A stretch of 64,000 nt of DNA from Icerya purchasi (lineage: Eukaryota; Arthropoda; Insecta; Hemiptera; Monophlebidae): positions 38,202,444 through 38,266,443 of the forward strand of contig CM077115.1 of the NCBI GenBank assembly GCA_039619475.1. Direction: 5' to 3'. Position 1 is the stretch's first letter. Each line of letters opens with the position of its first letter. Both the position numbers and the translations under genes were made by a program. The notes under the pieces are model-generated. The model was not told the DNA's origin and did not search any database. It saw only the letters and a list, made by a program, of their open reading frames with translations. Below, piece after piece: positions 45,501 through 53,943 of the stretch.

Positions 45501-48500
45501 CCTCTTCTTTTACCTTCAATTTTTCCCATCAAAATGGTTTGCAGCAAGATGAATCTTGTCCCTCGAATGAAGTGTCTAAAATATTTCAATTTTCGATTTT
45601 TTTTTTTAAATAAATCAATTCGCGGTCTTTTTTCATAACCCTGAATGAATATTTCCTGGTTGGTCTTCTTAGCTGTCCGGGGTACCCTCAAAATTCTTCG
45701 GTAGCATCACAATTCAAAAGCTTGTAATCGATTCAGGGTATTTTTTTTCAAAGTCCACTTCTCACGACCGTATAGTAAGGTGGACCATATATAATACTTT
45801 AGTATTCGAACCCTCAGTTCCAAGCTAGGATCGTGGGCTGTCAAGGTTTTTCTCCTCTTGTTGAATGCACTTCTCGACCGTTCAATCTGAGATTTCCATT
45901 TCCTTCTTACATATACATATATAGTTTTTATTAATTTTTTTTTTTTACTCGAGAGCAACGGTAATTTATGAATAAAAGTCATATTCATTAATCCTATGCG
46001 TTCTATTAAAGTGCAGGTATTATACGACTCGGGGTTTGCTTTAAAAATTTAACAAAAGTGCACTAAAAAGTAAAAAATAATTATTCGATAAAAGACGATA
46101 AATTTTACGGTAATAAGGATGATTCTTAAACAACAATAACTTTTTATAGTCGGCACCAAATTCAAATTGCAACAATAATTAGGAACAATTTAATGAGCGT
46201 TACGTGACATTCGTTTTCTACATATAAACCAAGTATTGAAAACATTAGGCATATTTAATACGGTTTTTTAATTCTTACAACAATTTGAATTTAGTGCTGA
46301 CTCTAATAAGTATTAATGTTAAAAAATAAAATCATAATATCCTTATGCGCATTACCCTTAAAATAAATTATTTTTTACTTTTTAGTGTATTTTTATTTAG
46401 AGGATACCACTTCATTAGCTGGTATATTTCAAAAAAACAAAGAATAATTAAAGTCGTTCTAAACAATCAAAGTTATACACGAACGAACAAAAGAAGAAAA
46501 GAAACATACGCGATAAATGTATAAGTTCTTCTTTTTGAAGTCAGTAAAAATACGTTTCTTTTGTAATTTAGTGATGAGTAATAGGATTGTATTCATTTTT
46601 GAAATTGTTTTGGATTCTTGTGTAATTTGATTGATGTCTTTTAGTAGGATTTTAATCTTGGTACGCATTAAGTTAATCGCGTTTCAATTTTTAGCAGAAA
46701 GAAAGTGAAATGTCACAGAATAGTTTTGCAAAAATAATAAGTTTATTAAATTAAAACCAACATAATTTGGAAAAGTAAATTTAATTTCAAGAAAATTTTC
46801 TAGAATTAAACTGTACGTTTTTTTGTTGTGAAAAATAAAACAATCATACAAAAAACACATAATAACTGATTAACGTGTGTCTAAAACACCGATTTAAAAA
46901 AAAAAAACGAGTAATAAAGAAAAACTTGAAACTACGGTGTTGATATCGCTAATTTAAAAGACGATTCATGTAATAGACCAGTGACGTCACTAGCGTTTGG
47001 GTGGAAGTGAATCACTTTGAAAATAAAACCAATGTTTATGAAATTGACTCTAATGATAGTGTTTTTTCATGTACAAATCTACAATGATTTGACGTTTAAA
47101 TGTTATTCTCCGGTTGCACGGCGATTGCCATCTCTTTCTATTCGTATCCGGTTCGCTCAGAATTTTTATATTTTAACGCACCAATATTCAGCCAGGATTT
47201 CGGCTTTGCGAATTTATACTTCGATGACATCATGCATCGTGTACCTCGTCTCGGATTTTTTTTGGCACCCCAGTGTATGTTGTTTTGTCTGATGTTTTTA
47301 CGCGCTGACATTTCGAGTCTTCGCCGGGCCCCACATCATCATTCTTGAAGCCGTACGAGTACAGCTCGCCCGTATTCTATTTATTGCGCGCGACATTGGC
47401 CATCTCTTTTTGAGTGCCAGTGTTTCCTCCGGTGGTCTCAAAAGGTTTGACGGGATTCTCTTTACTTCACTGATTTTTCCGCTCTTTTTCGAGTTGCAAT
47501 CTCAATTCGTTAGCAGTTTTCATGAAACTGTTCCTTGATTTCAGCTTGTATGTTACCTCGGTCTGACGATATATTGGATGCCTCTCGTTAGGACACTGAG
47601 CAGTCCTTTCTTTGTCAACTATTATACGGTGTCTTATGAGTGTCGGGGCACTATATCGCCCAGTAAGTAAAGGTTTTCTCTACTACCGTTGGTGTTAAAG
47701 ATCCTATTAGTAATCGACACGCTTCCTTTTCAAAGCAACATCCGATTGTTTTGTATGCGCAGACCTAAACTGAGCACCGGTATTCTGCCGCTGTAAAACA
47801 TAACGCCAAGCTGTGGTGATTCTCATGATAGCATTTGCATCCCATTTTGAAGTTATGAGGTTTTTTTAGAATTCCATTCCGTGTTCTGACTTTTTGCCGA
47901 TCATTTCTGCAGTGTTCTTTGTAGGGAACGGATCTATCTAGTGCAGGGGTGGCCAAATCGCGGCCCGCCTTGAACATTTTTGCGCCCCGCAAGATGGCCA
48001 AAGTAGTAAAAAATTATCTTCTGTGAACTCGTAATGCGCGCGCATGTTGGAACATTTAATATAACAAGTTTTATGTTTCACTCTTAAGTGACCTCAATGA
48101 CGCAGTGACCATCCATAGATACATACAGTTGATTGTTGATAGCAGAGCAGAGCAGACTCTCAGTTTCGAGTGAAAATTTGCTTTTTGGTTTCGTTTTACA
48201 TATTTTTTAACCTCATGATTCGTACCGTTAATAGCAATTTAAGAGCATTTATACGCGGTATTAAGTATACATCATTTTAAACTTACGTGATATACGAATA
48301 ATACGACATAGCGGTTGTTTAAATAAACGCGTATACATAGTGCATCGTGTGTTAATGAAGTCAATAATTTCGTATTCATTTTCTTTTAGTATACGTCGGA
48401 TTTTTATTTCAAAATTTAAAAAGAGCTCGATAATTCTATAGATCACAAAGAAAAATTGAGTGACAGATTAAAAACAAATTTAGGTTAAAATAAATATTAT

Positions 48501-51500
48501 CAGGCTTTAAAACAAATACAAGTAACATTTATGAGCAGAATTTTATACGTCATTTTTTTGTTTCTCTAGCTGAAACGAATTTATTTGTTCAATCGTGTTA
48601 TATATGATCTATTTTTATAAATATTCGTATCCGCGAGAACGGGACGGGGCTCTAGACACTACGTGAACGTTTTTCAATGTATTTTATACAAAATTGACGA
48701 GCCCATAGAAAAGATATATTATAACTGTCAAATAATAGGCTATAATAGAGTGGTGCTGTGTGGTGCGAATGTAATAATAATTTTTTATGTCCTTTAGCTT
48801 TGGAAACGGAAGGCTTATTCCGCAGATCGGCAAAGATTACTCTAGTCAAAGAACTGCAAGCGAAGTGCAACAAAGGCGAACCGATCGATTTCAACGGCGA
48901 TGTTCATTTGGCGGCTGTTCTACTTAAAACTTTTTTGCGCGAATTGGAGGAGCCACTGCTAACGTATGAACTCTACGACGATATAATGTTATTTCAGAGT
49001 AAGTTAATAGTCGCTTTCAAATTCAGCATAATATCTAATTTAGATATATCGCGTCGTTTCTATTCAGAGGAATTACTCTGTAATTTTTTTTCTATTTCTG
49101 TTTCAGCTATACCTAAAGACGAACGTCCCAGACATGTAAAGATCTTAATACTGGAAAGGCTTCCGGAGGATAATTATCAGTTACTTAAATATCTCATTTG
49201 CTTTCTGTCGAAGGTATAATTCGAAAATTCCGTAAATTTATTTTTGCAAAGAGCGAATGTTAATTTCTACATCGAATAATAAAAACTAGCTGGTTTCTGC
49301 TTAGTGTTCTGCATCACGCTCTATAGAACTGAAACTCTGTAGTCGCAGTCGGACCGAAATAGTCGATCTTCTTTCTAATTTCGAAAGAAAGTGAAAATTA
49401 AGTCCGTTTTTTGTTATATCAAAAATATGTGTACACAAAAAAAAAAAAAAACACTTCCGTCAGGCATGATGTTTAATGCGCCGAGGATTTCGTACGTCAA
49501 GTTAACGATAACTATAATTTACACTTACATAATACTAAATTCAAAACAACGAAATCTGATTTTCCACGCCGCAAAGAGGAACAGGCAGGTCATTTTTTGC
49601 GATAACTTCAAAAATTTAGTCAAAAAAATGAAATACGATTTTGTTCCTGACAAATACCGATCTTCCAATCGATATATCACATGCCCGGGAAAAAAATATT
49701 TTTTCCCAAAATTTCGAGCTTTCAGCGCCCCCAGGAGGGCCTAATTTTAAAGTTGAAAACACGAATGTTCTAAACTAGAGAAATATACGGGGATGCGCAT
49801 ATTTTTAACGTTATTCAAAATTTTTAGCTATTTTCGCGCTTTTTTGAACTTTTCGTCAACTTCGAAAGTTTCGTTAAGGAAATTAAATACTATTTCGTTT
49901 TCGACAAATAGCGATCTCTTCCCAGTGATATATCACGTGGCAGGTGAAAAAATATTTTTTCGAAACTTTCAACCTTTCGGCGCCCTAGAAGCCAAAATAT
50001 AAAGTTGTAAGCTCGACTATATTTTTCAACTCTATAAAGCGGTCTTTTATGCGCATATGTGTACGTGAACCTGACTAAGTCCCACTTTGTCGATATGAAG
50101 TTAAGCCAAGTACGGTATACTAGACAAAATTTCTGATCGATTGAGACCTCGCGGAGCCTTTTAAGTACAAAATTCGCCGAGATATTTGCGTTTGAAGTTG
50201 AAATTTGAAAAAAACATACTTTTGACAAAAAAAAAAAAACGAGTTTAAAGTTTTCCATAGCAGCTAGGCACATTCAGGTTTTTGGCCATAGAACACGAAC
50301 GCGAGGTCGGATCACATTACGGTTTGCGGCATTGGAAAGAGCAGTGTTCATTCTATCAGAAATGCTAAAAATCAACATTTCTGATTTAACATCCGAAAAA
50401 TCGCTGTATCTCCGTAAATAATTTCGATAAAGTGGGACCTTGTTAGATTCACGTACACATATATGTTTGAGATACGTTTTGGTTATCTGTTCTTTTTTAC
50501 TCGAGCTATTATATACGTAAACATAATTTTTTTGTTTTTTTTTTTTTTGGACCCAAAATGGCGGTCTATATAATTTTTTAATTGAAATTTTTTGCTTTTC
50601 TGAAAGAACTTCTGCGTTTTGTTTCATATATCTCGAATTTCACTTTTAAAGGTTTATCCGGTGTGACGAGTTATGAATTTTTTAAAGGTAATTTTTGGGG
50701 TCGTTTTAAACTCCATCTTATATATTCTTGACGGTTTTTGGGGTTTTTTTTTCCGTCCAGAGTTATTGGTTAGCTTGAAGTTATAAATATGCTTTTAAAA
50801 AAATTTTAAGTGTAATTTATCATTCAATTTTGAAGTTGATAAGTCAAACCGTTTGTGAGTTATCGATTTTTATTCGATATTCATTTTCTTCCAATTTTCA
50901 CCGCTATATTTATTTTTATTTTTTTGGAGGGGTGCATGGACTATAGCCATTAATTAACCAAGATTTCTGCATATTTTCGATGTTCGGCAGCGGGAATCGA
51001 ACCAGGTCCTACTTAAACGAAACATGCCACTGATTAACTATCTATGTCACAGTAGCTGGGTCGTCTTTAAATTATCGCTACTTCCAGTTTTAAAGATTTC
51101 TAAACAAATGTATTATTTCTTTAGTTTCGTAACATTTCCTTTACAAAAAAGGCTTTTAATAGATGGAATCGATTAAAATTTTCATTTGAGGCACCTAGAG
51201 CTTCAACTGAAAAAGAAAATTTCAATTTAAAAATAACGTATAAAAAAATTATAAAATCAACTTTTCAATATGCACTTTTTTAGTCTTTACACAAAGATGA
51301 GACGATACCCCGAATTTCATATTTGCAAAAACGTATAGGCAGGTAAACGAACTTTTTCTTTAATTAATTTATTTAAACTCTGAAAAATACCTCGCGTTTT
51401 GTTTTTTTCGGTTTAACTAATATAATCGTTCTACATTAACGATGATTTTTTTTCTCTCGTATTTCAGGTTATGGACCGATGCGATTTGAATAAAATGACA

Positions 51501-51638
51501 TCTTCCAATTTGGCCGTTGTTTTCGGCCCAAATTTGGTATGGAGCTCGAATAATCAATTGTCGTTGTCATCGATCGGACCAATTAACAGTTTTGTCGATT
51601 TCGTGTTGATTCATTTCGATGAAATATTCATCATATAA
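31928..51638 (+). CDS. RhoGAP68F: CRAL-TRIO and RhoGAP domain protein (RhoGAP68F/ARHGAP1 type), eight exons
   Basis: Eight exons joined in phase give about 471 residues, close to the Drosophila RhoGAP68F and human ARHGAP1 lengths; only the first residues are missing. Exons: 31928-32038, 32460-32757, 32863-33081, 34046-34144, 34509-34720, 48798-48998, 49107-49213, 51468-51638 (stop TAA). An acidic N-terminus is followed by a CRAL-TRIO/Sec14 lipid-binding domain (about residues 110-225, with LIYFHYG and YLVHPT) and the RhoGAP domain (about 245-470). The arginine finger is in EGLFRRS (R321 by this count), and the later blocks [27 protein letters not shown] and PINSFVDF are intact. Family members accelerate GTP hydrolysis on RhoA/Cdc42-type GTPases and act at endosomes and during gastrulation in flies. 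The 14,077-bp intron 5 is full of transposons. Confidence 0.93.
32460..32757 (+). CDS. RhoGAP68F: RhoGAP68F exon B (start of CRAL-TRIO)
   Basis: Acceptor TTTTAG, donor GTAAAC. Phase joins exactly with exon A (G|TT, Val). It encodes an acidic linker, then [13 protein letters not shown] and ELDHQRLLR, the opening of the CRAL-TRIO domain. Confidence 0.92.
32863..33081 (+). CDS. RhoGAP68F: RhoGAP68F exon C (CRAL-TRIO core)
   Basis: Acceptor TTTCAG, donor GTATTT; the split codon AG|A gives Arg. It encodes [19 protein letters not shown], then [20 protein letters not shown] and [12 protein letters not shown]. Confidence 0.93.
34046..34144 (+). CDS. RhoGAP68F: RhoGAP68F exon D (end of CRAL-TRIO)
   Basis: Acceptor TTCCAG; encodes [20 protein letters not shown] and then LDIPQPVL. 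The donor GTTAGT at 34145 leaves GA, which with T from exon E makes Asp (VLDHDARIL). Other donors nearby break the frame. Confidence 0.88.
34509..34720 (+). CDS. RhoGAP68F: RhoGAP68F exon E (linker and start of RhoGAP)
   Basis: Acceptor TTTAATAG, donor GTAATT. It encodes the linker and TTQQ-like [13 protein letters not shown] followed by [15 protein letters not shown], the first helices of the GAP domain. One base is left to join exon F across the 14-kb intron (G|CT, Ala). Confidence 0.9.
35490..35640 (-). repeat. tRNA-derived SINE, copy 1
   Basis: On the minus strand a tRNA-like head runs from TAGCTGCTGTAACGCGG to a B-box-like TTTGAATCCCGCTACC, followed by ATTGAAAAT. It aligns with the copy at 50940-51070 along most of its length. 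The tail is A+T-rich and ill-defined. Confidence 0.6.
37801..37835. repeat. Perfect 13-bp inverted repeat
   Basis: GATATATCTATAG and its exact complement are separated by nine bases within the RhoGAP intron. In A+T-rich DNA this may be chance. Confidence 0.6.
38037..38965 (+). repeat. 0.9-kb dispersed repeat, copy 2
   Basis: Matches copy 3 (49480-50900) from CGGTAACTATAATTTACA through AAATACGG...CCCGACAAATA, CTATAAAGCGGTCCTTTATG, ACTTCTGCATTTTGTTT and AAGTCAAACCGTTCGTGAGT to TTAGGATTCCGTATATA. The uninterrupted junction TATGCATATGTTTGAG at about 38581-38596 is the empty site for the MITE in copy 3. Confidence 0.85.
38963..38994. repeat. AT dinucleotide microsatellite
   Basis: A TA run separating the 0.9-kb repeat from a richer segment (ACTCGGCCATTTTGGCCTCG) that begins the next repeat. 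Confidence 0.85.
39075..39518. repeat. Palindromic repeat with perfect 35-bp internal stem
   Basis: Outer words ACAACGTAATTCTTA (about 39077) and TAAGAATTACGTTGTA (about 39502-39517) are inverted copies. Inside, 39390-39424 and 39446-39480 form an exact 35-bp inverted repeat with a T-rich 21-nt loop, beginning TGTCCCAATTTTATGTAACG. The stem can be extended by a further seven or so bases with mismatches. A near-direct copy of part of the arm precedes it at 39358-39380. No ORF. Confidence 0.8.
40222..40542 (+). mobile_element. hAT-like MITE (CAGGG-GTGGCC family), full length
   Basis: The left end CAGGGTGGCCATCCAACCGG and the inverted right end CATGGTGGCCACTCAA form terminal inverted repeats. 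CCGGGAATAT occurs near both ends. It aligns with the truncated copy at 23600-23868. No clear 8-bp duplication is left at the edges (TTCGATAT versus AATATTTA), so the hAT label rests on the termini. Confidence 0.6.
42523..42560. repeat. AT microsatellite with TG-rich extension
   Basis: A run of AT dinucleotides followed by ATATGTGTGTGCGTGTG. It lies in the RhoGAP intron. Confidence 0.8.
44142..45065. mobile_element. Deleted Tigger/pogo-type DNA transposon
   Basis: A 924-bp element is flanked by TA dinucleotides (44140-44141 and 45066-45067). Its terminal inverted repeats are CAGTAAAAGCCCAATTATCC on the left and CGGTAAAACCGCGATTATCG on the right when inverted; over 23 bp, 18 positions match. 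TA targets and this kind of terminus are typical of Tigger/pogo elements, and the interior carries a Tigger-like transposase tail on the minus strand. Most of the transposase gene has been deleted. Confidence 0.85.
44640..44970 (-). pseudogene. Tigger-like transposase C-terminal fragment
   Basis: The minus strand reads [20 protein letters not shown], then after a small frameshift [20 protein letters not shown] and [19 protein letters not shown]. This is the familiar acidic tail of CENP-B/Tigger-type transposases (LTDEEIxxxV... and the Q-x-x-x-x-x-TDxxxL helix). At least one stop interrupts it. The plus-strand frame at 44722-45036 is a shadow. Confidence 0.75.
45066..45400. other. Intronic spacer
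   Basis: A+T-rich sequence between the Tigger and LINE remnants; nothing recognised. Confidence 0.35.
45419..45990 (-). pseudogene. LINE ORF2 3'-end fragment, RTE/CR1-like
   Basis: Two adjacent minus-strand frames are parts of one decayed C-terminus. The upstream frame (45988-45707) contains KARSAF-type [40 protein letters not shown] and [16 protein letters not shown]. After a frameshift the other (45691-45419) contains [28 protein letters not shown] and [17 protein letters not shown]. This order is standard for insect LINEs of this type. It may be the same family as the fragment at 26921-27600, which covers a different part. Inactive and 5'-truncated. Confidence 0.85.
46052..46396. mobile_element. 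Palindromic MITE, copy 1
   Basis: A 345-bp element with inverted ends. The left is ACAAAAGTGCACTAAAAAGT and the inverted right is ATAAAAATACACTAAAAAGT, both continuing into AAAAAATAATT. The interior is also palindromic (AGTCGGCACCAAATTC pairs with GAATTTAGTGCTGACT). It is homologous to the copy at 53200-53507. Flanks are TTTA and TTA, so the duplication is short and T/A-rich, possibly TA. No ORF. Confidence 0.8.
46976..47340. other. G+C-richer intronic segment, possible DNA-element remnant
   Basis: Begins with CCAGTGACGTCACTAGCG, which resembles hAT-type termini, and contains GGCACCCCAGTG near 47264, a possible inverted partner. The match is too weak to fix ends. Open frames on both frames here are not supported as genes. 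Confidence 0.3.
47944..48210 (+). mobile_element. hAT-like element 5' terminal fragment
   Basis: CAGGGGTGGCCAAATCGCGG followed by CCCGC and GCGCCCCGCAAGATGGCC matches, from memory, the left terminus of abundant insect hAT elements. No inverted right terminus (TTGGCCACCCCTG) is present downstream, so the copy is truncated or its other end has decayed. It ends before exon F of RhoGAP68F. Confidence 0.5.
48798..48998 (+). CDS. RhoGAP68F: RhoGAP68F exon F (arginine finger)
   Basis: Acceptor TCCTTTAG, donor GTAAGT. It encodes [20 protein letters not shown] and [19 protein letters not shown]. The catalytic arginine follows GLF. The minus-strand frame overlapping it is a shadow. Confidence 0.95.
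49107..49213 (+). CDS. RhoGAP68F: RhoGAP68F exon G
   Basis: Acceptor CTGTTTCAG, donor GTATAA, ending in phase 0. It encodes [19 protein letters not shown] and [17 protein letters not shown]-domain helices. The preceding intron is only 108 bp and is open in frame. Confidence 0.93.
49480..50900 (+). repeat. 0.9-kb dispersed repeat, copy 3, interrupted by a MITE
   Basis: Lies in the last intron of RhoGAP68F, in the same orientation as copy 2. It matches copy 2 from AACGATAACTATAATTTACA to AAGTCAAACCGTTTGTGAGT. The excess length is due to the insertion at 50058-50459 and a short extra stretch near 50780-50835. Open frames inside it (for example 49391-49744 and 50274-50627 minus) are shadows. Confidence 0.85.
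50058..50459. mobile_element. MITE with ~36-bp inverted repeats, TA target
   Basis: A 402-bp insertion between TA dinucleotides. The left end is TGTGTACGTGAACCTGACTA followed by AGTCCCACTTTGTCGA; the inverted right end is TGTGTACGTGAATCTAACAA followed by GGTCCCACTTTATCGA. It is absent from the corresponding positions of copies 1 and 2 of the host repeat, which read straight through as CATATG. TA flanks suggest a Tc1/mariner-type MITE, although the AT context leaves the exact duplication ambiguous. Confidence 0.85.
50940..51070 (-). repeat. tRNA-derived SINE, copy 2
   Basis: On the minus strand, CAGCTACTGTGACATAGATA leads to a near-consensus B box GGTTCGATTCC (complement of 50993-51003) and then CGCTGCCGAACATCGAAAAT. 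It shares its layout with the copy at 35490-35640. It lies in the last RhoGAP intron, antisense to the gene. Confidence 0.7.
51468..51638 (+). CDS. RhoGAP68F: RhoGAP68F exon H (terminal)
   Basis: Acceptor CGTATTTCAG; encodes [25 protein letters not shown] and [19 protein letters not shown] before TAA at 51636-51638. Matches the end of the family's GAP domain closely. Confidence 0.95.
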   Translation, partial: VMDRCDLNKMTSSNLAVVFGPNLVWSSNNQLSLSSIGPINSFVDFVLIHFDEIFII

Positions 51639-53199
51639 TGTTACTCGGTAATTACATCACCGCGATCTAATCTTTATTTAATTTACGGAAGAGTAACTTT
51701 AATACATTTACACTATTCCTACTTTACGCGTAATGAAATTTCGGTATAATTCGAATTTGTATAGAAAGACTTCTTTCAACTGTAGTATAAACAATGCGTC
51801 GCCCTCCATAGCGTTTTCGTTTCGCGTTTAGAAATCCCGTAGAAGTTGATAAAAAAAAAAACACCGTATTTATAAAAAGGTTTTTTCTCTCTTTTTTCTT
51901 TAAAATTACTTTTGTACGTTACTCTATTTTTTAATCTTGTCTGATCAACATTGATAGTTCTGAATTTTATTAAAATTAATACAAAATAAAAAAAAATACC
52001 GAAATTTTTTTCTTTATAGTTCTCTTTATCGTACGCGTATTTTTAAGAGTTTTTTAAAAAAATTAAGAAATTAGCGAAATTAATTGCCATTGAAATAAAA
52101 GTGCGTTTAAAATAACATTGTAGTCTACAAACTTCATCTAGAACTTTTAATGTGGTACAACTATTGTTTTAAAGTCTACTACCATTAAATCTCAGCCGTT
52201 CATTTGTAATACCGAAAAAGACTCATCTCTGTTTTGTTTTTTTTCAGTTTACACTTTCTCATACTTTATTTTTAATTGTTTCCCGAACGAAATTTTCCCG
52301 AAAATCTGGTGCTAAATATATAATAATTTTTCATTATTCTTGAATTTATTTTGTTTATAGTCAACTGATATGGTAGTATGTAAATCAAATTTAAGCGTGA
52401 ACACATTAGTTATTTATTTTTTTAAATAAAATCATTAGCTCTATCTAAAACTTGTACAACATATTTTTCCATAAAAAAAAGTTAGCAATTTTTTAATTCT
52501 CGCAACCGGCTTCGTTGCAACACAATAAAATCCATCATTTCTATTACACAGTAATTGTTACAAATTCCATTTGTCAAAACTACATAGAAAATCTAATGAT
52601 CACTATTCTACTTAACATTTTTGTCATGTATTGAATTAATTGTATCGAATAAATATTTCAGTTCTATTTTAATCTATAATATTATTACTGTTATTATTAC
52701 CGACTTCTAACAAAAAAAAAAAAAAAAAAAAAAAAGTTTGTATGTTCGCGCGTTTTTTTCTTTTTTTTTTTTTTATGTTTGTTCGCGCATAAAATATTCA
52801 TAAGAAATGATTTTATTGATTTTTTGTCCGTTAGAAAGTATACCATTGAGTACTACCGATGAAAAAATACGTAAAAAAATATGGTCCGTTCAGATCATTT
52901 TTTTTTTCTTATTATTTTTCATTAGTATAACAGAGATAGTGGACTTAAAATGTTGTCCTTGCCAAATTACCATGGAAATGTAGCTTTGAATAATAAATGC
53001 GATTATATATTTTGATATTTTTATCGCGAAATGCAGTTTAAAATAAAGAAATTAATTTTTTTTTTTTTAAAGCATAAAATATGGAGAATAATGTGCAAAA
53101 CATTTGATTTTTAGCCAAAAAAAAATTTGACTGTAATGTTAAAAATTGTAAAATAAAATGTTTTTTTTTTTTCTTTAAAAATACCGACTTCAAAATTTA
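51639..53199. other. RhoGAP68F 3' flank
   Basis: A+T-rich, with several homopolymers including an A run of about 24 at 52712-52735. It must contain the RhoGAP 3' UTR; AATAAA-type signals occur repeatedly (for example near 52647), so the poly-A site cannot be fixed. Confidence 0.4.
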
Positions 53200-53507
53200 A
53201 TAAAAACACACTAAAAAACAAAAATAATCCAATAAAAAATATATTTCAGTGATATAACGGTGATATTATCGTAATTCTTATACAACATTAGAGTCGGCAT
53301 CAAACTCATATTACAATATCTCAGCAACAATTTAATGATTATTTAATGCAGTTTTTATTAATTATTATTTTAATGTGAATTTGATGCCGACTCTTATAAG
53401 TATTAATGTTGAATAAGAATTACGATAATATATCACCTTAAATTTTATCATCCTGAAGTATATTCTTTTTTCGAATAATTATTTCTTACTTTTTAGTGCT
53501 TTTTTAT
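53200..53507. mobile_element. Palindromic MITE, copy 2
   Basis: A 308-bp element with the same layout as 46052-46396. Ends are ATAAAAACACACTAAAAAAC and, inverted, ATAAAAAAGCACTAAAAAGT. The inner arms AGAGTCGGCATCAAA and TTTGATGCCGACTCT pair (one is AGAGTCGGCATCAAA complement), as do ATTATCGTAATTCTTA and TAAGAATTACGATAAT. The element lies between T/A-rich flanks with a probable TA duplication. Confidence 0.85.
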
Positions 53508-53846
53508 TAAGCTTTTACAATAAATCTTGAAGTTGTTTTTTTGTTTTTTTTTTTTAACATTTTGTTACTATTAATGAAATATATCGTAAAATAAAAGCGT
53601 ACGTAATCTAAATGTACCAGATACAATTTTTAAATTGTTTTAAACATTCCGTTCGAATTATTTAAAAAGTAATTGGTTACTTTGTTCGTAAACGTATAAG
53701 ATTATTGAGAAAACAAGAATTATAACGCAATAAAAGATAAATACTGTGTTAATATAAAATGGATTCGTAAATAAAATAAAATTATATTTATAGTAATTAA
53801 AATATTAAGTTTCCCCGGGAGTAGTTTAAAACTAATGACTTTAAAT

Positions 53847-53943
53847 AGAAACACTAATTGCTCTATGTTATTATGTTATCATTATGAGTTAATATAAATT
53901 AATCATAATGACAGCATACTGATATAGAGGAACCAGTGTTTCT
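53847..53943. repeat. 97-bp imperfect hairpin
   Basis: The left arm AGAAACACTAATTGCTCTAT... and the inverted right arm AGAAACACTGGTTCCTCTAT... pair over about 45 bp with small mismatched patches and a tiny loop. Key pairs are the nine-base ends, CTCTAT and TCATTATGA. It could be a very short MITE or the template of a small-RNA hairpin. No clear duplication at the edges. Confidence 0.7.

Larger units (their letters stand above)
34721..48797 (+). other. RhoGAP68F intron 5, 14 kb, transposon-filled
   Basis: GT-AG intron with donor GTAATT and acceptor CCTTTAG. All other introns of this gene are 105-2254 bp. The extra length is explained at least partly by the SINE, 0.9-kb repeat, palindrome, hAT MITE, Tigger, LINE and palindromic MITE listed separately. 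Stretches between them (35.7-38.0, 40.6-44.1 and 46.4-47.9 kb) hold nothing recognisable except microsatellites. Confidence 0.85.

Noticed and set aside
45393..45638. Plus-strand 81-residue frame
   Set aside because: Antisense to the LINE fragment at 45419-45990.
47017..47348. Two overlapping plus-strand frames of 82-91 residues
   Set aside because: Overlap in different frames, no domain, probably within a decayed DNA element.
48652..48894. Minus-strand frame over RhoGAP exon F
   Set aside because: Shadow of the coding exon on the other strand.
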